Assembly: GCF_029784165.1 (NCBI RefSeq)
Contig: NC_073694.1
Coordinates: 48,083,674-48,147,673, forward strand
Length of the DNA stretch: 64,000 bases
Direction: 5' to 3'
From: Wyeomyia smithii
Lineage: Eukaryota; Arthropoda; Insecta; Diptera; Culicidae
The translations under genes and the position numbers were made by a program. The notes below the pieces were generated by a model, which did no database searches, had not been told where the DNA came from, and saw nothing but the letters and a program-made list of their open reading frames with translations. This document shows, one piece after another, positions 43,553 through 54,161 of this stretch; position 1 is the first letter of the stretch; the number at the start of each line of letters is the position of its first letter.

Positions 43553-46500
43553 TTTCACCGTACACGCTCTGCCGAGCTGTAGGTAACAGGATTATTTTCC
43601 GCTAATCATACGATATTAAATGTGTTTTTTGTGCAATATAGAGTACAAAGTTTCTGCTTCAACGCATTTTCGTTCTGTACGATTGAGGGTGGTTGAATAT
43701 AGAGATAAATTAGCCACTAAACCTATGTTTAGGGGCACGTTGACCGCTCAGGTTGGAATGACATACAATTTGTATCATTTATTGGTGCAGTGAAGCGTAA
43801 AATTTGGCATATTTTTATTAGAATAAGTATTTAATGAAAAATTTTAGTCCGACATAAATACGGTGAAATAGCAGTGACACCCAACTAAATACGATCATGT
43901 AATTAAAATTTCCCCGGTTGCACGGATCGCCGAGGAATGCGGATTTCGCTATGGATTTCGGAGTGGCACGGAGGCGGGAAAGCTAATATTTGTCTTTTCC
44001 CAAAGCGACAACTGGATGTTGCGCTAGCGTAAATAGCGATAAGCAACTCCCGAAGACGCCGCCTTCCTACCCGGATCGGATAAAATGCCGGTAATGGCGG
44101 TGACAAAAGCAGAGAATGGAAACTTTTCATTAGTGTTCCTCGCTGCTGTGAGTCACACGAATTCTGAAGTGTACTACTCGAAAGTTTACGACTCTGTTTG
44201 CTTCCGTCATTGTCTTTTCCCATCTCGATCTATGTTGTGTGCAGTGCATGAATAGTAAACGTCAAGAATGAAAAGTTGGGGCAGTTGGGCGCTTGAGGGT
44301 GTGTTTTTTTGATTCGTCGGTATTTCACTTAAGAATGCTTGAAGTGGTCGTAGCTTTTCCTCTGGCTGGAAAAACGACCAAGCACTTTTATGATGATACG
44401 AATTGCATTGGATTGGTAGAAGGTCAGGTAGAAGAATCGTCGAATAAGGTTGAAGAGAAACATTCATTCTGGTTCAAATTTTGTCAAGTATGTTTATGAA
44501 GTCTGGTTTTGTTTGTGTTTTGTAGATTTTTCTTACTTGATTTTGATGCCCGAACGAGACTTAAACCAGAGTTAAAAAAATAACTTAACTAGAAAACATG
44601 CTCAGAAATTTCTCAATATAACATACACTTAGAGCAACAATTTGGCTAATAACAATAATATGAAAAAGGTTAAAATAAACTCCACTCGCGTCCGCTGAAG
44701 GGTATGTCTTCAGTTTTCAGGGATACGCGTGGGAATATTTATTTCAATTATTAGCTTGGGCCAGGAAAACCAATTTTCACGAATTTCTTCTCCATATGAC
44801 TCAAAAATACATTTTCAGGGCATCCCGTTGCAGTAGTTTGATTGCACCACTAGCGCTCACAGGCTAGAATAACGAGGTGATTGTGGATGCCACACGTTAT
44901 CGGCAATTGCTCACAGCAATGTAAGCGACTGTATTACGAGTGCTGTTCATGAAGCCACAGATAACACGCAGGCATCCATCGATGGATGATTGCTTTCGAT
45001 CCGATTGTAGGAACGACTTTTCTGCTCTAACCGTGGCCGCCCTCAAAGGGAGTTTTGTACTCACTGGCAACAATTGCGGCCAATCATCGGTTCATCAGTT
45101 GGTGCTTACGTGAAAATTCTCTGCATCTGTTGGGTAACGACGGGGTAGTTTTTCGCCCTTCCATTTTTTTTCGAACGTTGTAATAATTTCTGAAGCAGCT
45201 TTTGAAACTATATCAAGAGTTGAATACGAAATGAAAAAACCTGAACTGAAATACTAAACAGCAACTACTAAACAACTTACTCAAGTAACTACCGGATAAT
45301 TCAAATATTAATGCTCCAAAAGTAGCAAGTTGTAGTTTATATAGGAAAATTCATCCCAAGTGCAGAGCACCACTAGGTACGGCCTATGGTGTTATTGTTT
45401 ACGCTACAGAGGTAATCAACGAACTGCACTGCGAGCGACTACCCATAATGTAAATACTCATAGATTGATGGCCGTATCAGGGTGCATTGGCACAATATGC
45501 GTGTTTCAACCTCGACCCTCGTAAAAGCTGCTTCATTCGCTCCGCAGTACCAAAATGTAGCCAATATTTGCCCATCCGTTGGATATTTCATGTGGATGAT
45601 TTGCTGGGGACAAGCGCGCTGGATCAAGCTTCTGTAAAGTGATGCATATGGACGACAGTGTTGGCAATACTGACGCTCGAAGGTGTGCACGAACAGCTGG
45701 GCCCGATAGGCCATTAGGTCAAACTAATGAAGGCAGTGGGGTATATTTTATCAAATCATTTTTTTAAATATATTTATAAATCTTAAACGAATAAAAGCAT
45801 GTGAAGTATGTCAAAAGAAAACGATTGTGTAACACAAGCGTATAATTTTCCGACAAGCATACACTCCATCTTAGAGGCATTGTATTTTAAAACCCTTGTC
45901 TGAAAGAAACTATATGAGAACGAGTTCTACGAAACTAATATTGTTCTGTAAAAATCATACTCCTCGAAGGAAAAACAAAAATTTGAAAGAAAATTTAAAT
46001 AGGCCGAGTAACAGCAAAATCTTGAGGTTATCTAATTTTTTTGTAAACTTCAGGATGGTGCCATGTCAGGCAAACTCAGGGTGGTGGAAAAAATTTCAAA
46101 ATTCTTTTCATTGATATTTTTCAGGCTTGTTAAAAGAAAAATATTTTCCCCCGTTGCAAGTGCCGTATGTAGCAATGCTACTGATAGCTCTACCATTCGT
46201 TACTGGGTGAATTCTAATCTTAGTTATATAGCAGTTGACTGGACTTGAGTTACTCGGGTGAGAAATATATCGACCGTTCTTGAAAAAGATATTAAGATGA
46301 GAATGAGAAAATTTTCTTTGTTTTACTTAAAATTTGTGTTTTATTATCATCTCTGGAACTTTTATGATTATGGAAATTTAGAAACATAAAATTTGAAGGC
46401 AATGAACCAAGAATTGCAGAAAGTACATAAATTTTGCTTTGATATTCATAATAAAATGCAGCTATTCTGTATTCTGTTCATCTTTAATGCAATATTTTAT

Positions 46501-46600
46501 TCTAAACTGTGGTAACTGTGGCTAAGATTTCGACTGTTGGCATGTTATACCTTTTTATTTTGCTGAGCGGTCTTAAAAAATTAGAACGACTTATTTTTTT
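43553..46600. other. Long spacer, no supported gene
   Basis: Open frames up to about 106 codons (43903-44223 minus) carry no recognisable domain. GC is moderate at 43900-44150 and 44870-45130. This may be unique host DNA. Confidence 0.3.
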
Positions 46601-46601
46601 C

Positions 46602-46640
46602 TATCCAACGTTTCGTCACTAATGAATGACATCTTCAAGG
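46602..46640 (-). ncRNA. Hammerhead-like motif, Penelope type (orphan)
   Basis: The minus strand reads TTGAAGA, a hairpin GTCA / TGAC with loop TTCATTAG, then GAAACGTTGGATAG. Compared with CUGANGA - stem II - GAAA only the first base of the core differs. No PLE coding sequence is adjacent. Confidence 0.4.
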
Positions 46641-46659
46641 GAAGCTGTAAGGTTTTATC

Positions 46660-46800
46660 AACGATTAGAGGGTTTTTACATATTGACCTACTTAACAAAC
46701 AAATCTGGTCTAGCCAATTGTCTGTAACTATTGTTTCTGTGACTTACATTTATTTTATGCATTCCTTGTTAAGAAGCTATTTGAGGCTGTCTCCAAAACC
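46660..46800 (+). repeat. Dispersed repeat, homologous to 52785-52890
   Basis: It shares TACTTAACAAACA-AT-TGGTCTAGC, CTGTGACTTACAT and TTATGCATTCCTTGTTAAGA with the second copy. Here a short internal expansion (TGTAACTATTGTTTCTGTGA) is present. Confidence 0.65.
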
Positions 46801-46862
46801 CTATAACTAATAGTTTTTATAATGATTAAACTTGTGGTTCAAAAGTTATGAAAAGAAAGATG
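46801..46862 (+). repeat. Fragment of the (TG)n-bearing repeat family
   Basis: ATAATGATTAAACTTGTGGT, then TCAAAAGTTATGAAAAGAAA and GATGTTTCA; this matches the internal unit of copy C near 23846-23900. Confidence 0.5.
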
Positions 46863-46879
46863 TTTCAGAGGCATTTCAT

Positions 46880-47615
46880 ACTTTGTCGATAAGATTACGA
46901 AACGAATCGGTGACCGATTCGAAACTGGTTTACTATGGAAGACGGATGACAGCCAACCAAACGGCGTTGCGGCGGCTGAAACAACTGGAGAAAAAGTTAG
47001 AGGAGTATCCCGAGCTCCGTGCAAACATTTGCAGGCAGATCAACGTGTACCACGTCAAAGGCTATGCCCATCTGGGACTCCTGAGGCATTTTACGTCACT
47101 GAACCTGGTAAATCATGGTTTCTGCCGCTGAATGTCATACTAAACTAAAAAAAAAACAGGGAAGGTACGTATCATATGAGATGCGGCGGCCTGCTGAGGG
47201 GTCCTGATATGCCGCTGTTGCTGCTGTCTGTAATTACTGGATTCCAGAAGAAAAAATAGCTGTCAGTGGTGATCTCCGTGAAATGTTCCACCAGATGAAA
47301 ATTATCGCACGGGATCGAAGATTCCACCAGTTCCTCTTCCGGAAAGATTCGAAAGCCTCCGCGCGTGTTGCCACCTACGGTTCAACAAGCTCTCAATGTT
47401 CAACGCAGTACATCAAGGATCTTAACGCCCTAGAGTATGCAAAACAATACCCAGATGCAGCAGCGGCGTTAACAAAGCGTCATTACGTCGACGGTTCGTT
47501 CGACAGCGTCGACACCGTAGAGGAAAAAAACGTTCGAATAAAGTGAAGTTCATCCACCAGAAAGGAGGTTTCGAGATCAAGCACTGGGTGTTGAATTCGC
47601 CGGAAGAGTCTTGAC
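46880..47615 (+). pseudogene. BEL/Pao reverse transcriptase
   Basis: One frame gives KRIGDRFETGLLWKTDD; a shift leads to TALRRLKQLEKKLEEYPELR and INVYHVKGYAHLGL; another gives GKSWFLPLNVIL. After a damaged stretch with stops (about 47130-47240) the frame from about 47241 reads KIAVSGDLREMFHQMKI, QFLFRKD, SSQCSTQYIKDLNALEY and HYVDGSFDSVD, then FIHQKGGFEIKHWV. The catalytic motif normally read YVDD is YVDG here, so the second Asp is lost. Confidence 0.82.
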
Positions 47616-47779
47616 GAGCAGAAACCAGTTTCTGCTATCCACATTACCGAAGACAAAGCTGCATCACACGAACGCGTGCGTGGCCTTTTCTGGTAGGTAT
47701 CCAGAACTAGAGAAGTTCTCTTCTCTGCGCAGCACCGCCAAGCCAAGAACATCTAATATCTCAGCGGAGAAATGCGGCC

Positions 47780-48655
47780 AGCGAAACAGGTAATGTAGAG
47801 CTGCGTAATAGACTTCTTCGTCCCGCTGGGCTATCTCGCTTCGTTTACGATCCACGGGAGGATCATTGTGCAGCGTAGTGGTTGCAACTGGGATGAAACT
47901 ATCCATGATGAATGCTGGGAAATGTGGAAGCGTAGGATTGCTGTACTGCCAGAAGTGGAAATTATCCATATTCCTCGCTTCTACCTCGGAGATGTCATGT
48001 CATCGTCGGCCGTGGAATCGACCGAGATCCGGATACCAGCGAACGCGCCTACATTTGTGTCGCCTATTTGCGAATGATCAGCAATGGAGTTATTCGGTGT
48101 ACTTTGGCCATATCCCGGTCAAAAGTGGCAACATTAAAGCCTCAGTCCATTGCGCGATTAGAGTTGATGGCGGCCGTTTGGGGCCCGTGTGAACCAAACG
48201 ATGATTGAGGTGCATTTATTGAAAGTCGACCGATGCATACTGTAGATAGATTCGCGCATAGTTTGACGTTGGATCCGATCGGACCAGCATAGGTACAAAC
48301 AGTTCGTTGCATTCAGGATCAGAGAAATTCTGGAGCTCATGAAGACGACGGATTACCGTTGGGGGGTCCCTTCAAAGCACAATGTAGCGGGTATCTCGAC
48401 AAAGTGGCATAGCAGCATTGATCTGGAAAGCGAAGGCGTATGGTATACCGATACGGGCCCTGCAGTAATGTATGAACCCGAAGACCAATTGCTAACACGG
48501 GAAGTACCAATAGAGGAGACGAACGAAGAAGCATGGTATGTAAATTTTCACGACGTGGTTTACGTGGATGACACTGCAACGCGTAATGGCGTACGTGGTA
48601 AAGTAGCGAAGCTTCCGATAGTTACAAGCAACGATGACTGATCCTGGCACCGACC
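47780..48655 (+). pseudogene. BEL/Pao RNase H region and bridge
   Basis: RSGCNWDETIHDECWEMWKR, then LPEVEIIHIPRFYLG, then (other frame) SKVATLKPQSIARLELMAA, the RNase H-like core. Next come WIRSDQHRYKQFVAFRIREI and VPSKHNVAGISTKW, the typical BEL/Pao passage before integrase. At least three frame changes. Ends near TATRNGVRGKVAKL. Confidence 0.8.
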
Positions 48656-48689
48656 CAGTCCTCAACTGGCGATGAATCAATCATTCTAA

Positions 48690-49000
48690 AACACTTTCTT
48701 CGTGGATTGGTGACTCCGGTGGATTGGGTGGTACAGTCCGTCAACTACGCGTTATACCTACAAGCGCTTTCAGGCCCTGGCGAATTACATGTGGGAGGGA
48801 TGGCTGAAGGAGTACCTGCCAACGATAAACCAACGATCTAAGTGGTTCGTGGAGTAGTAACCTCTGAAGAGCTATGATCTGATCTTCAGATATTGGTACG
48901 GTAGACATTGGTACGAACGACGACTGAGGTGTACCTGTGAGCCGCAGCCAGTTTAGCGGTGATTGAAGGCGGGTAAAACCGGAACTTCCGAAGGAAATAC
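48690..49000 (+). pseudogene. BEL/Pao integrase C-terminal remnant
   Basis: FQALANYMWEGWLKEYLPTI followed by NQRSKWFVE matches the conserved end of BEL/Pao integrase. The zinc finger and DDE core expected between it and the RNase H bridge are absent, implying an internal deletion of several hundred codons near 48640-48690. Confidence 0.7.
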
Positions 49001-49274
49001 CGGATGTTACGGGCAGGGGAATGTCAACACTGCAGAGTATCGCACCAACACAACGATGCGCGTTGAGGCAGTTGGCGTACCTACTGCCACTACATCCTGG
49101 ATATGAACTGTCAGATCGGAGCCGGTGAGAAGAAAAATCTGTAAATCATAAAAACAAACGAAGTTGGCCTTTGCTCACTGCGCTCAGTACTTTTTTGATC
49201 TTTTGTGGCATTGTCCGGACGTTTTTGCTGTTCGCATACCTTACTTACTTTTGCTTTTTTGGCTAACGGACCGT

Positions 49275-50190
49275 TCATCGGTCTAGTGCCGAACGAATTA
49301 GAGAAACGAATTCGTCAACCACTTCAAATCGTTCCCCATCTATCTCCACCTCAGCACCAACACCACGAGGACTCCCACGCTCTCTGCCAGCTACCATGTA
49401 CTTCGTTTTGGCAGAGTTAATGACAAGTCCCAATCTCGCTGCTTCTCTCTTAAAAGGTACGAAGGCCTCCTCCACGGCCTTACGGTTGATACCGATGATA
49501 TCGATGTCGTCCGCAAAGCCAAGAAGCATGTGAGATTTCGTTGTGATCGTACCGTTTCTTTCGACGTTTGCTCTTCGTACTGCACCCTCAAGAGCGATGG
49601 TAAACAGTAGGTTGGAGAGCGCATCCCCCTGCTTCAGTCCATCCAACGTTACGAACGCGGCTGATGTCTCGCCAGCTATACGCACGCACGATTTCGATCC
49701 CTCCAGTGTCATACGACTCAGCTTTATTAGTTTCGTAGGGAAACCGTGTACCAGCATGATCTGCCACAGCTCGTTTTTTTCACTGAGTCGTATGCCGCCC
49801 TGAAGTCCACAAACAGATGGTGAGTCGGTAAGTTGTACTCCCGGAACTTATCAAGGATCTGTCGCAGGATGAAGATTTGATCCGTCGTGAAACGCCCTTG
49901 TCGAACACCAGCCTGGTATTCGCCAACAAAGGATTCCGTTAACGGTCTCAATCTGAAGAACAGGATATGGGAGAGCACTTTATATGCGGAGTTGAGCAAC
50001 GTTATCCCTCGATAGTTGCCACAATCCAATCGATGGCCCTTCTTATAGATAGGGCATATGAGCTCTTCCAACCAGTCGTTCGGCATTTGTTCATCCGCCC
50101 AGATTCTTAGTATTATCTGGTGGATCGCATAGTACAGCCGCTCGCTTCCCGCTTTTAGAAGTTCGGCCGGAATACCGTCCTTCCCAGCGG
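49275..50190 (-). pseudogene. RTE reverse transcriptase, frameshifted and truncated
   Basis: GIPAELLK-type start near 50150-50185 in another frame, then MPNDWLEELICPIYKKGHRL, NYRGITLLNSAYKVLSHIL, YQAGVRQGRFTTDQIF, FVDFRAAYDSVKK (motif A), a frameshift near 49760-49770, LKQGDALSNLLF (motif B) and MLLGFADDIDIIG (motif C intact). It ends at VDEFVSL with foreign residues after. Two frameshifts and a missing thumb/C-terminal region. Confidence 0.85.
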
Positions 50191-52015
50191 CCTTGCCGTT
50201 TTCAGCTCACCAATCGCCTTTTTCACCTCCTCCTGTGTTGGTGGCTCCACAGTTTGTTCGTCACTCATAATCGTCATCCTGTTCCTGCTCTGCTCATCCG
50301 GCTCCTCACCGTTCAATAGCGCCTGAAAATGCTCTTTCCACCTGGCTGCAACCGTCGGTTTATCAGTAAGCAGGTTGCCGTCCTTGTCATTACACATGAC
50401 CGGCACCGGGAAATTCCTGCTTCTGACTCTGTTGACAGTTCTATAGAATCTCCGCACGTCGTTTTGAGCATAGCTGTCCTCTGCGCTGGCGAGCATCTGC
50501 TCCTCGTACTCACGCTTCTTCCGACGGTGGGTTCTATTTTCGGCAGCTCTTGCCACCCTGTACCTCTCTCTGTTCTGACGCGTAGCCGCAGTGAGCATGC
50601 GGCTCCTGGCACGGTTCTTCTCATCTGTCGCTCTCTGGCACTCGGCATCGAACCAGCCGTTAGGCTGTCTTCCACGCGTCGTACCTACCACCTCTCTCAC
50701 AGTCGTTTCGTTGGCGCCGTGAATACTGCTCCACAGCCCATTTATGTCTTCCACTCCTTCCTCCTGCTGTTCTGCGATCCGTTGATCCAGCTCTCTGGCG
50801 TATTTTGCTGCCACGCCATCAGCTTTCAACCGCTGAATGTTGAAACGCGTCGTCCTCTCTGTGCGAGATTTCAGCACGGTCGACAACCGTGCGCGGATCT
50901 CACAAACGACGAGATAATGGTCAGAGTCAATGTTTGGTCCCCGAAAAGACCTAACATCAGTAACATCCGAAAAGTGCCGACCGTCAATCAGTACGTGGTC
51001 GATCTGGGAGCAGGCTTCTCCATTTGGATTCCTCCAGGTGTGTTTCCGAATATTCAAACGTGGAAAATAGGAGCTACATATGGCCATTCCTCTGGCCGCG
51101 GCAAAGTTTATCAGCCTCAGGCCGTTTTCATTGGTTGACGAGTGGAGGCTATGCCTTCCAATGACCGGACGGAAGAATTCCTCCCTACCAACCTGTGCGT
51201 TTGCATCTCCGATGACGACTTTTACGTCATGTTTTGGGCACTCGTCATAGATTCGCTCAAGCTTGTCATAGAACTCATCTTTGACTTCATCGGAATTGTC
51301 GTTTGTCGGTGCGTAGGTGTTGATTAAACTGTAGTTGAAGAATTTACCCTTAATCCTCAACACGCATATACGATCATCTTCGGGCCTCCACCGGATGACT
51401 GTTGTTTTCTGATTTCCCAGCACTACGAAACCGACGCCCCGTTCCGCTGCTTTGCCGCCACTGTAGTAGATGTGGTACTTGAAAGAAGTGCGTGCAATAG
51501 GGTCCACTGCACGGAATTCCCTCCGAAACTCCTGAATCGCTGCGGAATTTAGCCACCGAACCTCCTGAATCGCTGCGATTTCGACTCCCTGCCGCTGTAG
51601 TTCTCGAGCAAGCAAGCCAGCCCGCGCCGGTTCATTGAGAGATCGGACGTTCCAAGTACCCAATTTCCAATCGTTTACATTAATCTTTTTCCGTGTTCGT
51701 AGCCTAGGTCTTTGCCGATTGATCCGTTCCGTATTTCTAAATTCGTTGTTCGTGGTTGATGGAAGGTTTCGGTATACTACCTTACCAGGGTCGCGATACC
51801 TACATCCTGCTGATGGGGCTGCCATCTTAGGTGTAGCTGGCGGGATACAGCATTCCATAATTCAGCCGTCCGCTCCGGGTCAGACGCTGTTGTACGCCGC
51901 CCCTATGGGGATACTGCCGCGTACGACCCCCTTCCCATAGTTTCCACCGGGGTTGGTTACCCGATCTCCGCTAAGGTTACTGGACAGAGGTGAATGGCCG
52001 CATTAGGGTCTCAAG
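49283..52015 (-). mobile_element. RTE-clade non-LTR retrotransposon, 3' end missing
   Basis: A single long ORF encoded endonuclease plus RT without ORF1, starting with the LGTWNVRSL signature of RTE elements. The RT stops short after FADDIDI and VDEFVSL, so the C-terminal RT region, 3' UTR and tail are absent. This is the opposite of the normal 5' truncation, so a later deletion or breakage is likely. The right boundary near 52015 is estimated from where the 5' UTR-like sequence ends. Confidence 0.88.
50155..51858 (-). pseudogene. RTE endonuclease plus linker (567-aa open segment)
   Basis: After a basic 60-residue leader come KLGTWNVRSLNEPARAG (Asn), EIAAIQEVRWL (catalytic Glu), INTYAPTN, VVIGDANAQVG (GDAN), SQIDHVLIDGR and NIDSDHYLVV (SDH, catalytic His). 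The APE fold is complete and appears intact. It continues through a long basic, Glu-rich linker (about residues 320-500) to EEVKKAIGELKTAR, where the RT begins (normally ..GKDGIPAELLK). A frameshift there replaces the ending with PLGRTVFRPNF. Codon-level integrity over 1.7 kb suggests a fairly recent copy. Confidence 0.88.
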
Positions 52016-52148
52016 TTACACATGTCCAGCCATTTGCCAACCACTCGCATACCTATTTTTGTTTTTTATCTTGTTTTTCGCTGCAATTACTTATTGAGAA
52101 GTAACCTAATCCGAGTAATAGTGCTGTCTTCTCCTTTAGACTTAGTAA

Positions 52149-52620
52149 CTAATTCCACTCCTTATCGACCTCATCTGGGGAAGGACGAGATCCCGGTCGA
52201 ACTTTTCAAACAGGGAAGTGAGCAGCTACATCAGGTAATCCACCATGTTCTTCTAATGATATGGCAGGAGGAAGAATTGCCTACTTGTTGGTTGGATGGC
52301 CTCATATGCATAATCTACGAGAGAGGGCACAGACTAGAGTGCGCCAACTACAGTGGGATCACCCATTTGAACTCGGGGTACAAAATACTGTCACCTATCC
52401 TGTTCAACAGACTTAGACCGCTTAAGTAGTCCTTCGTCTGGATAGCAGGCTGGTTTTCGTGAGGGCCGATCAACAACGGATCAGATGTTTACCTGTTCAT
52501 TGATTTCAAGGCAGTGTACGATTCGGTAAAAAGAAATCAGTTCCTCCTGCAAGCTATCACTCTAACAGCATATAACGTGCTATAGTCAATGGTATCATTG
52601 AGGCTTTAGACCAACGGTTA
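52149..52620 (+). pseudogene. Opposed RTE reverse transcriptase fragment
   Basis: The plus-strand frame reads LGKDEIPVELFKQGSEQLHQ, LPTCWLDGLICIIYERGHRL and NYSGITHLNSGYKILSPILF; after stops, IDFKAVYDSVKRNQFLL (motif A). It aligns with the same region of the minus-strand RTE next door (KGHRLDCGNYRGITLLN) but is more diverged and oppositely oriented, so it is an independent, older insertion. Confidence 0.8.
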
Positions 52621-52689
52621 TAAAAACTGGAGAAAAGTTTTGTATGGAACAGCCTGAGGAAAAAAAACTAAAAACCCTTTTGCCAACGA

Positions 52690-52780
52690 ATGACTTGGTT
52701 CTACTAAGATTCGAACCTATTACCACCCGCTCGTCAAGCGGACTCTGTAATCTGGCGGCTACGAAGTTACGTACGTTACG
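52690..52780 (-). mobile_element. SINE family 3 fragment with tRNA-like head
   Basis: In reverse: GGCTACGAAG-type start region, anticodon-arm-like CCGCTTGACGAGCGG, and B-box GGTTCGAATCTTAG. It is the best-preserved head of this family in the window. Confidence 0.65.
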
Positions 52781-52784
52781 CTAC

Positions 52785-52890
52785 GTACGCTTTTTACATA
52801 TTAAATTACTTAACAAACAGATATGGTCTAGCTATTTGTCTGTGACTTACATATATCTTATGCATTCCTTGTTAAGATGCTTTTTGAGGA
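52785..52890 (+). repeat. Dispersed repeat, homologous to 46660-46800
   Basis: TTAAATTACTTAACAAACAG, TCTGTGACTTACATATA and TTATGCATTCCTTGTTAAGA; it directly follows the SINE 3 fragment. Confidence 0.65.
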
Positions 52891-53202
52891 TTGTCGTCAA
52901 CACTATTTGGAGCAATTTGTGGTTAATTCTATACTTGTGGTGGATGCAAAATCTGTGGTATTATTATTTTTCCATTTATAGATATTATAAACGAAACTCA
53001 CGAACCTACTTTCTATAGCCCTATTGTAACGGCCGACAGTAACGTTATGCACAGTAGTTGGGATTTGAGAGCGATAAGATATTTGTGTTGTGTATATGAA
53101 AAATTTATAAGAAGAAAGAATATGGGTGTGGTTACTATGACAGACAATCGTCGTTCAACAGAAGAGCAGTTCCAAAAAATGTCCCATTTTTATTATTGTT
53201 TT

Positions 53203-53423
53203 TAATTGTTATTTTTTATTTGGCCGAAACTTTAAATAAACGTTTTTTATGGACAAAAGATGTCATTTTGTGCTATTGATTTCATATTTTGAAACATGAC
53301 TTATTCTCAAAAAGCTATTTAAAAATGCAATTTTGAAAAAATATTGATGATTTCAAATAGTTTTAGAGCCAAAACGGTTTGTTTGATCGATGTGACGACT
53401 TCGGCAAAGTTGTAGATAGTAAT
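53203..53423 (+). repeat. Dispersed ~190-bp repeat, copy 2 (see 13918)
   Basis: TTATTTGGCCGAAACTTTA, AAAGATGTCATTTTGTGCTA and AACGGTTTGTTTGATCGATG; it also extends a little further (GACTTCGGCAAAGTTGTAGA) than copy 1. Confidence 0.7.
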
Positions 53424-53801
53424 TTTGTTCTTCAAAAAAAAAATATTCACTCAATAGAAAACTTAATGCTGCTACCGCTAAGACAGCGGTGGGATATCAC
53501 TAATAAAAGTTACTTCCTTTTGTTTTATATTTTGTATTTTCAGCTCTGATAAATTACTCATGTTAAACAATTAAATAACATTCTTTTCCCTAAGCTTCGC
53601 GCAAAGTACCATTATGTAATATATACATTTGCTCTAAATCCAGCGTATATATTTTCTCTAAATCCAGCAGTGCCAAATTCACCCCAATTTTTTGTTTGCT
53701 GTATTGCAATCGATCATTCACTGTACCTCATTAATGTATAGAATAAATTCCTATTGTGATAATTTTCAATTGAATCTGCTGATTTTTTCTATATTTTGGT
53801 A

Positions 53802-54159
53802 CAGGTCAGACTCGATTATACGGAACATAAAAAAAAATCCATTCCGGACAGTCGAATCACAGAAAAAATATTCATATTCGCGATTACCGAACATAAAAAG
53901 AATATTTCTTTTTTTATTTTACTTGTATGATGCAGTGGCATAACCAGAAATTATTTCTGATGCGAAAAGGGGTAAAATCTTAAGGAGCAATAACTTTATT
54001 CGAACATGACTCAACCATGCCGAAAGTGACATAAATGGTAACAAATATGCCAGAAGGGATGGTATAGGTGAATTTTCGGAATATAAATTTAAAACGAATA
54101 CCAAAAAAAAAAAAAAAAATTCCGGATAATCGAGTCTCCGAATAATCGAGTCCGACATG
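53802..54159. mobile_element. pogo-like MITE (358 bp)
   Basis: TA (53800-53801), then CAGGTCAGACTCGATTATAC; right end reversed CATGTCGGACTCGATTATTC, then TA (54160-54161). Twenty of 23 terminal bases pair. A second internal copy of the motif (GGATAATCGAGTC) lies at the right. The termini are close to those of the 6371-7913 element, so it could be mobilised by the same transposase. No coding capacity. Confidence 0.82.
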
Positions 54160-54161
54160 TA

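Larger units (their letters stand above)
46880..49150 (+). mobile_element. BEL/Pao LTR-retrotransposon pol fragment, degenerate
   Basis: Recognisable pieces follow in order: RT start (GDRFETGLLWKTDD), RT body, RNase H, the bridge to integrase, and the end of the integrase region. These are characteristic BEL/Pao pol sequences. There are many frameshifts and stops; no LTRs, gag, protease or integrase catalytic core are visible. The element is an old internal fragment. Confidence 0.85.

Noticed and set aside
50329..51138. 269-codon plus ORF
   Set aside because: It is antisense to the RTE endonuclease/linker, whose motifs are unmistakable on the minus strand.
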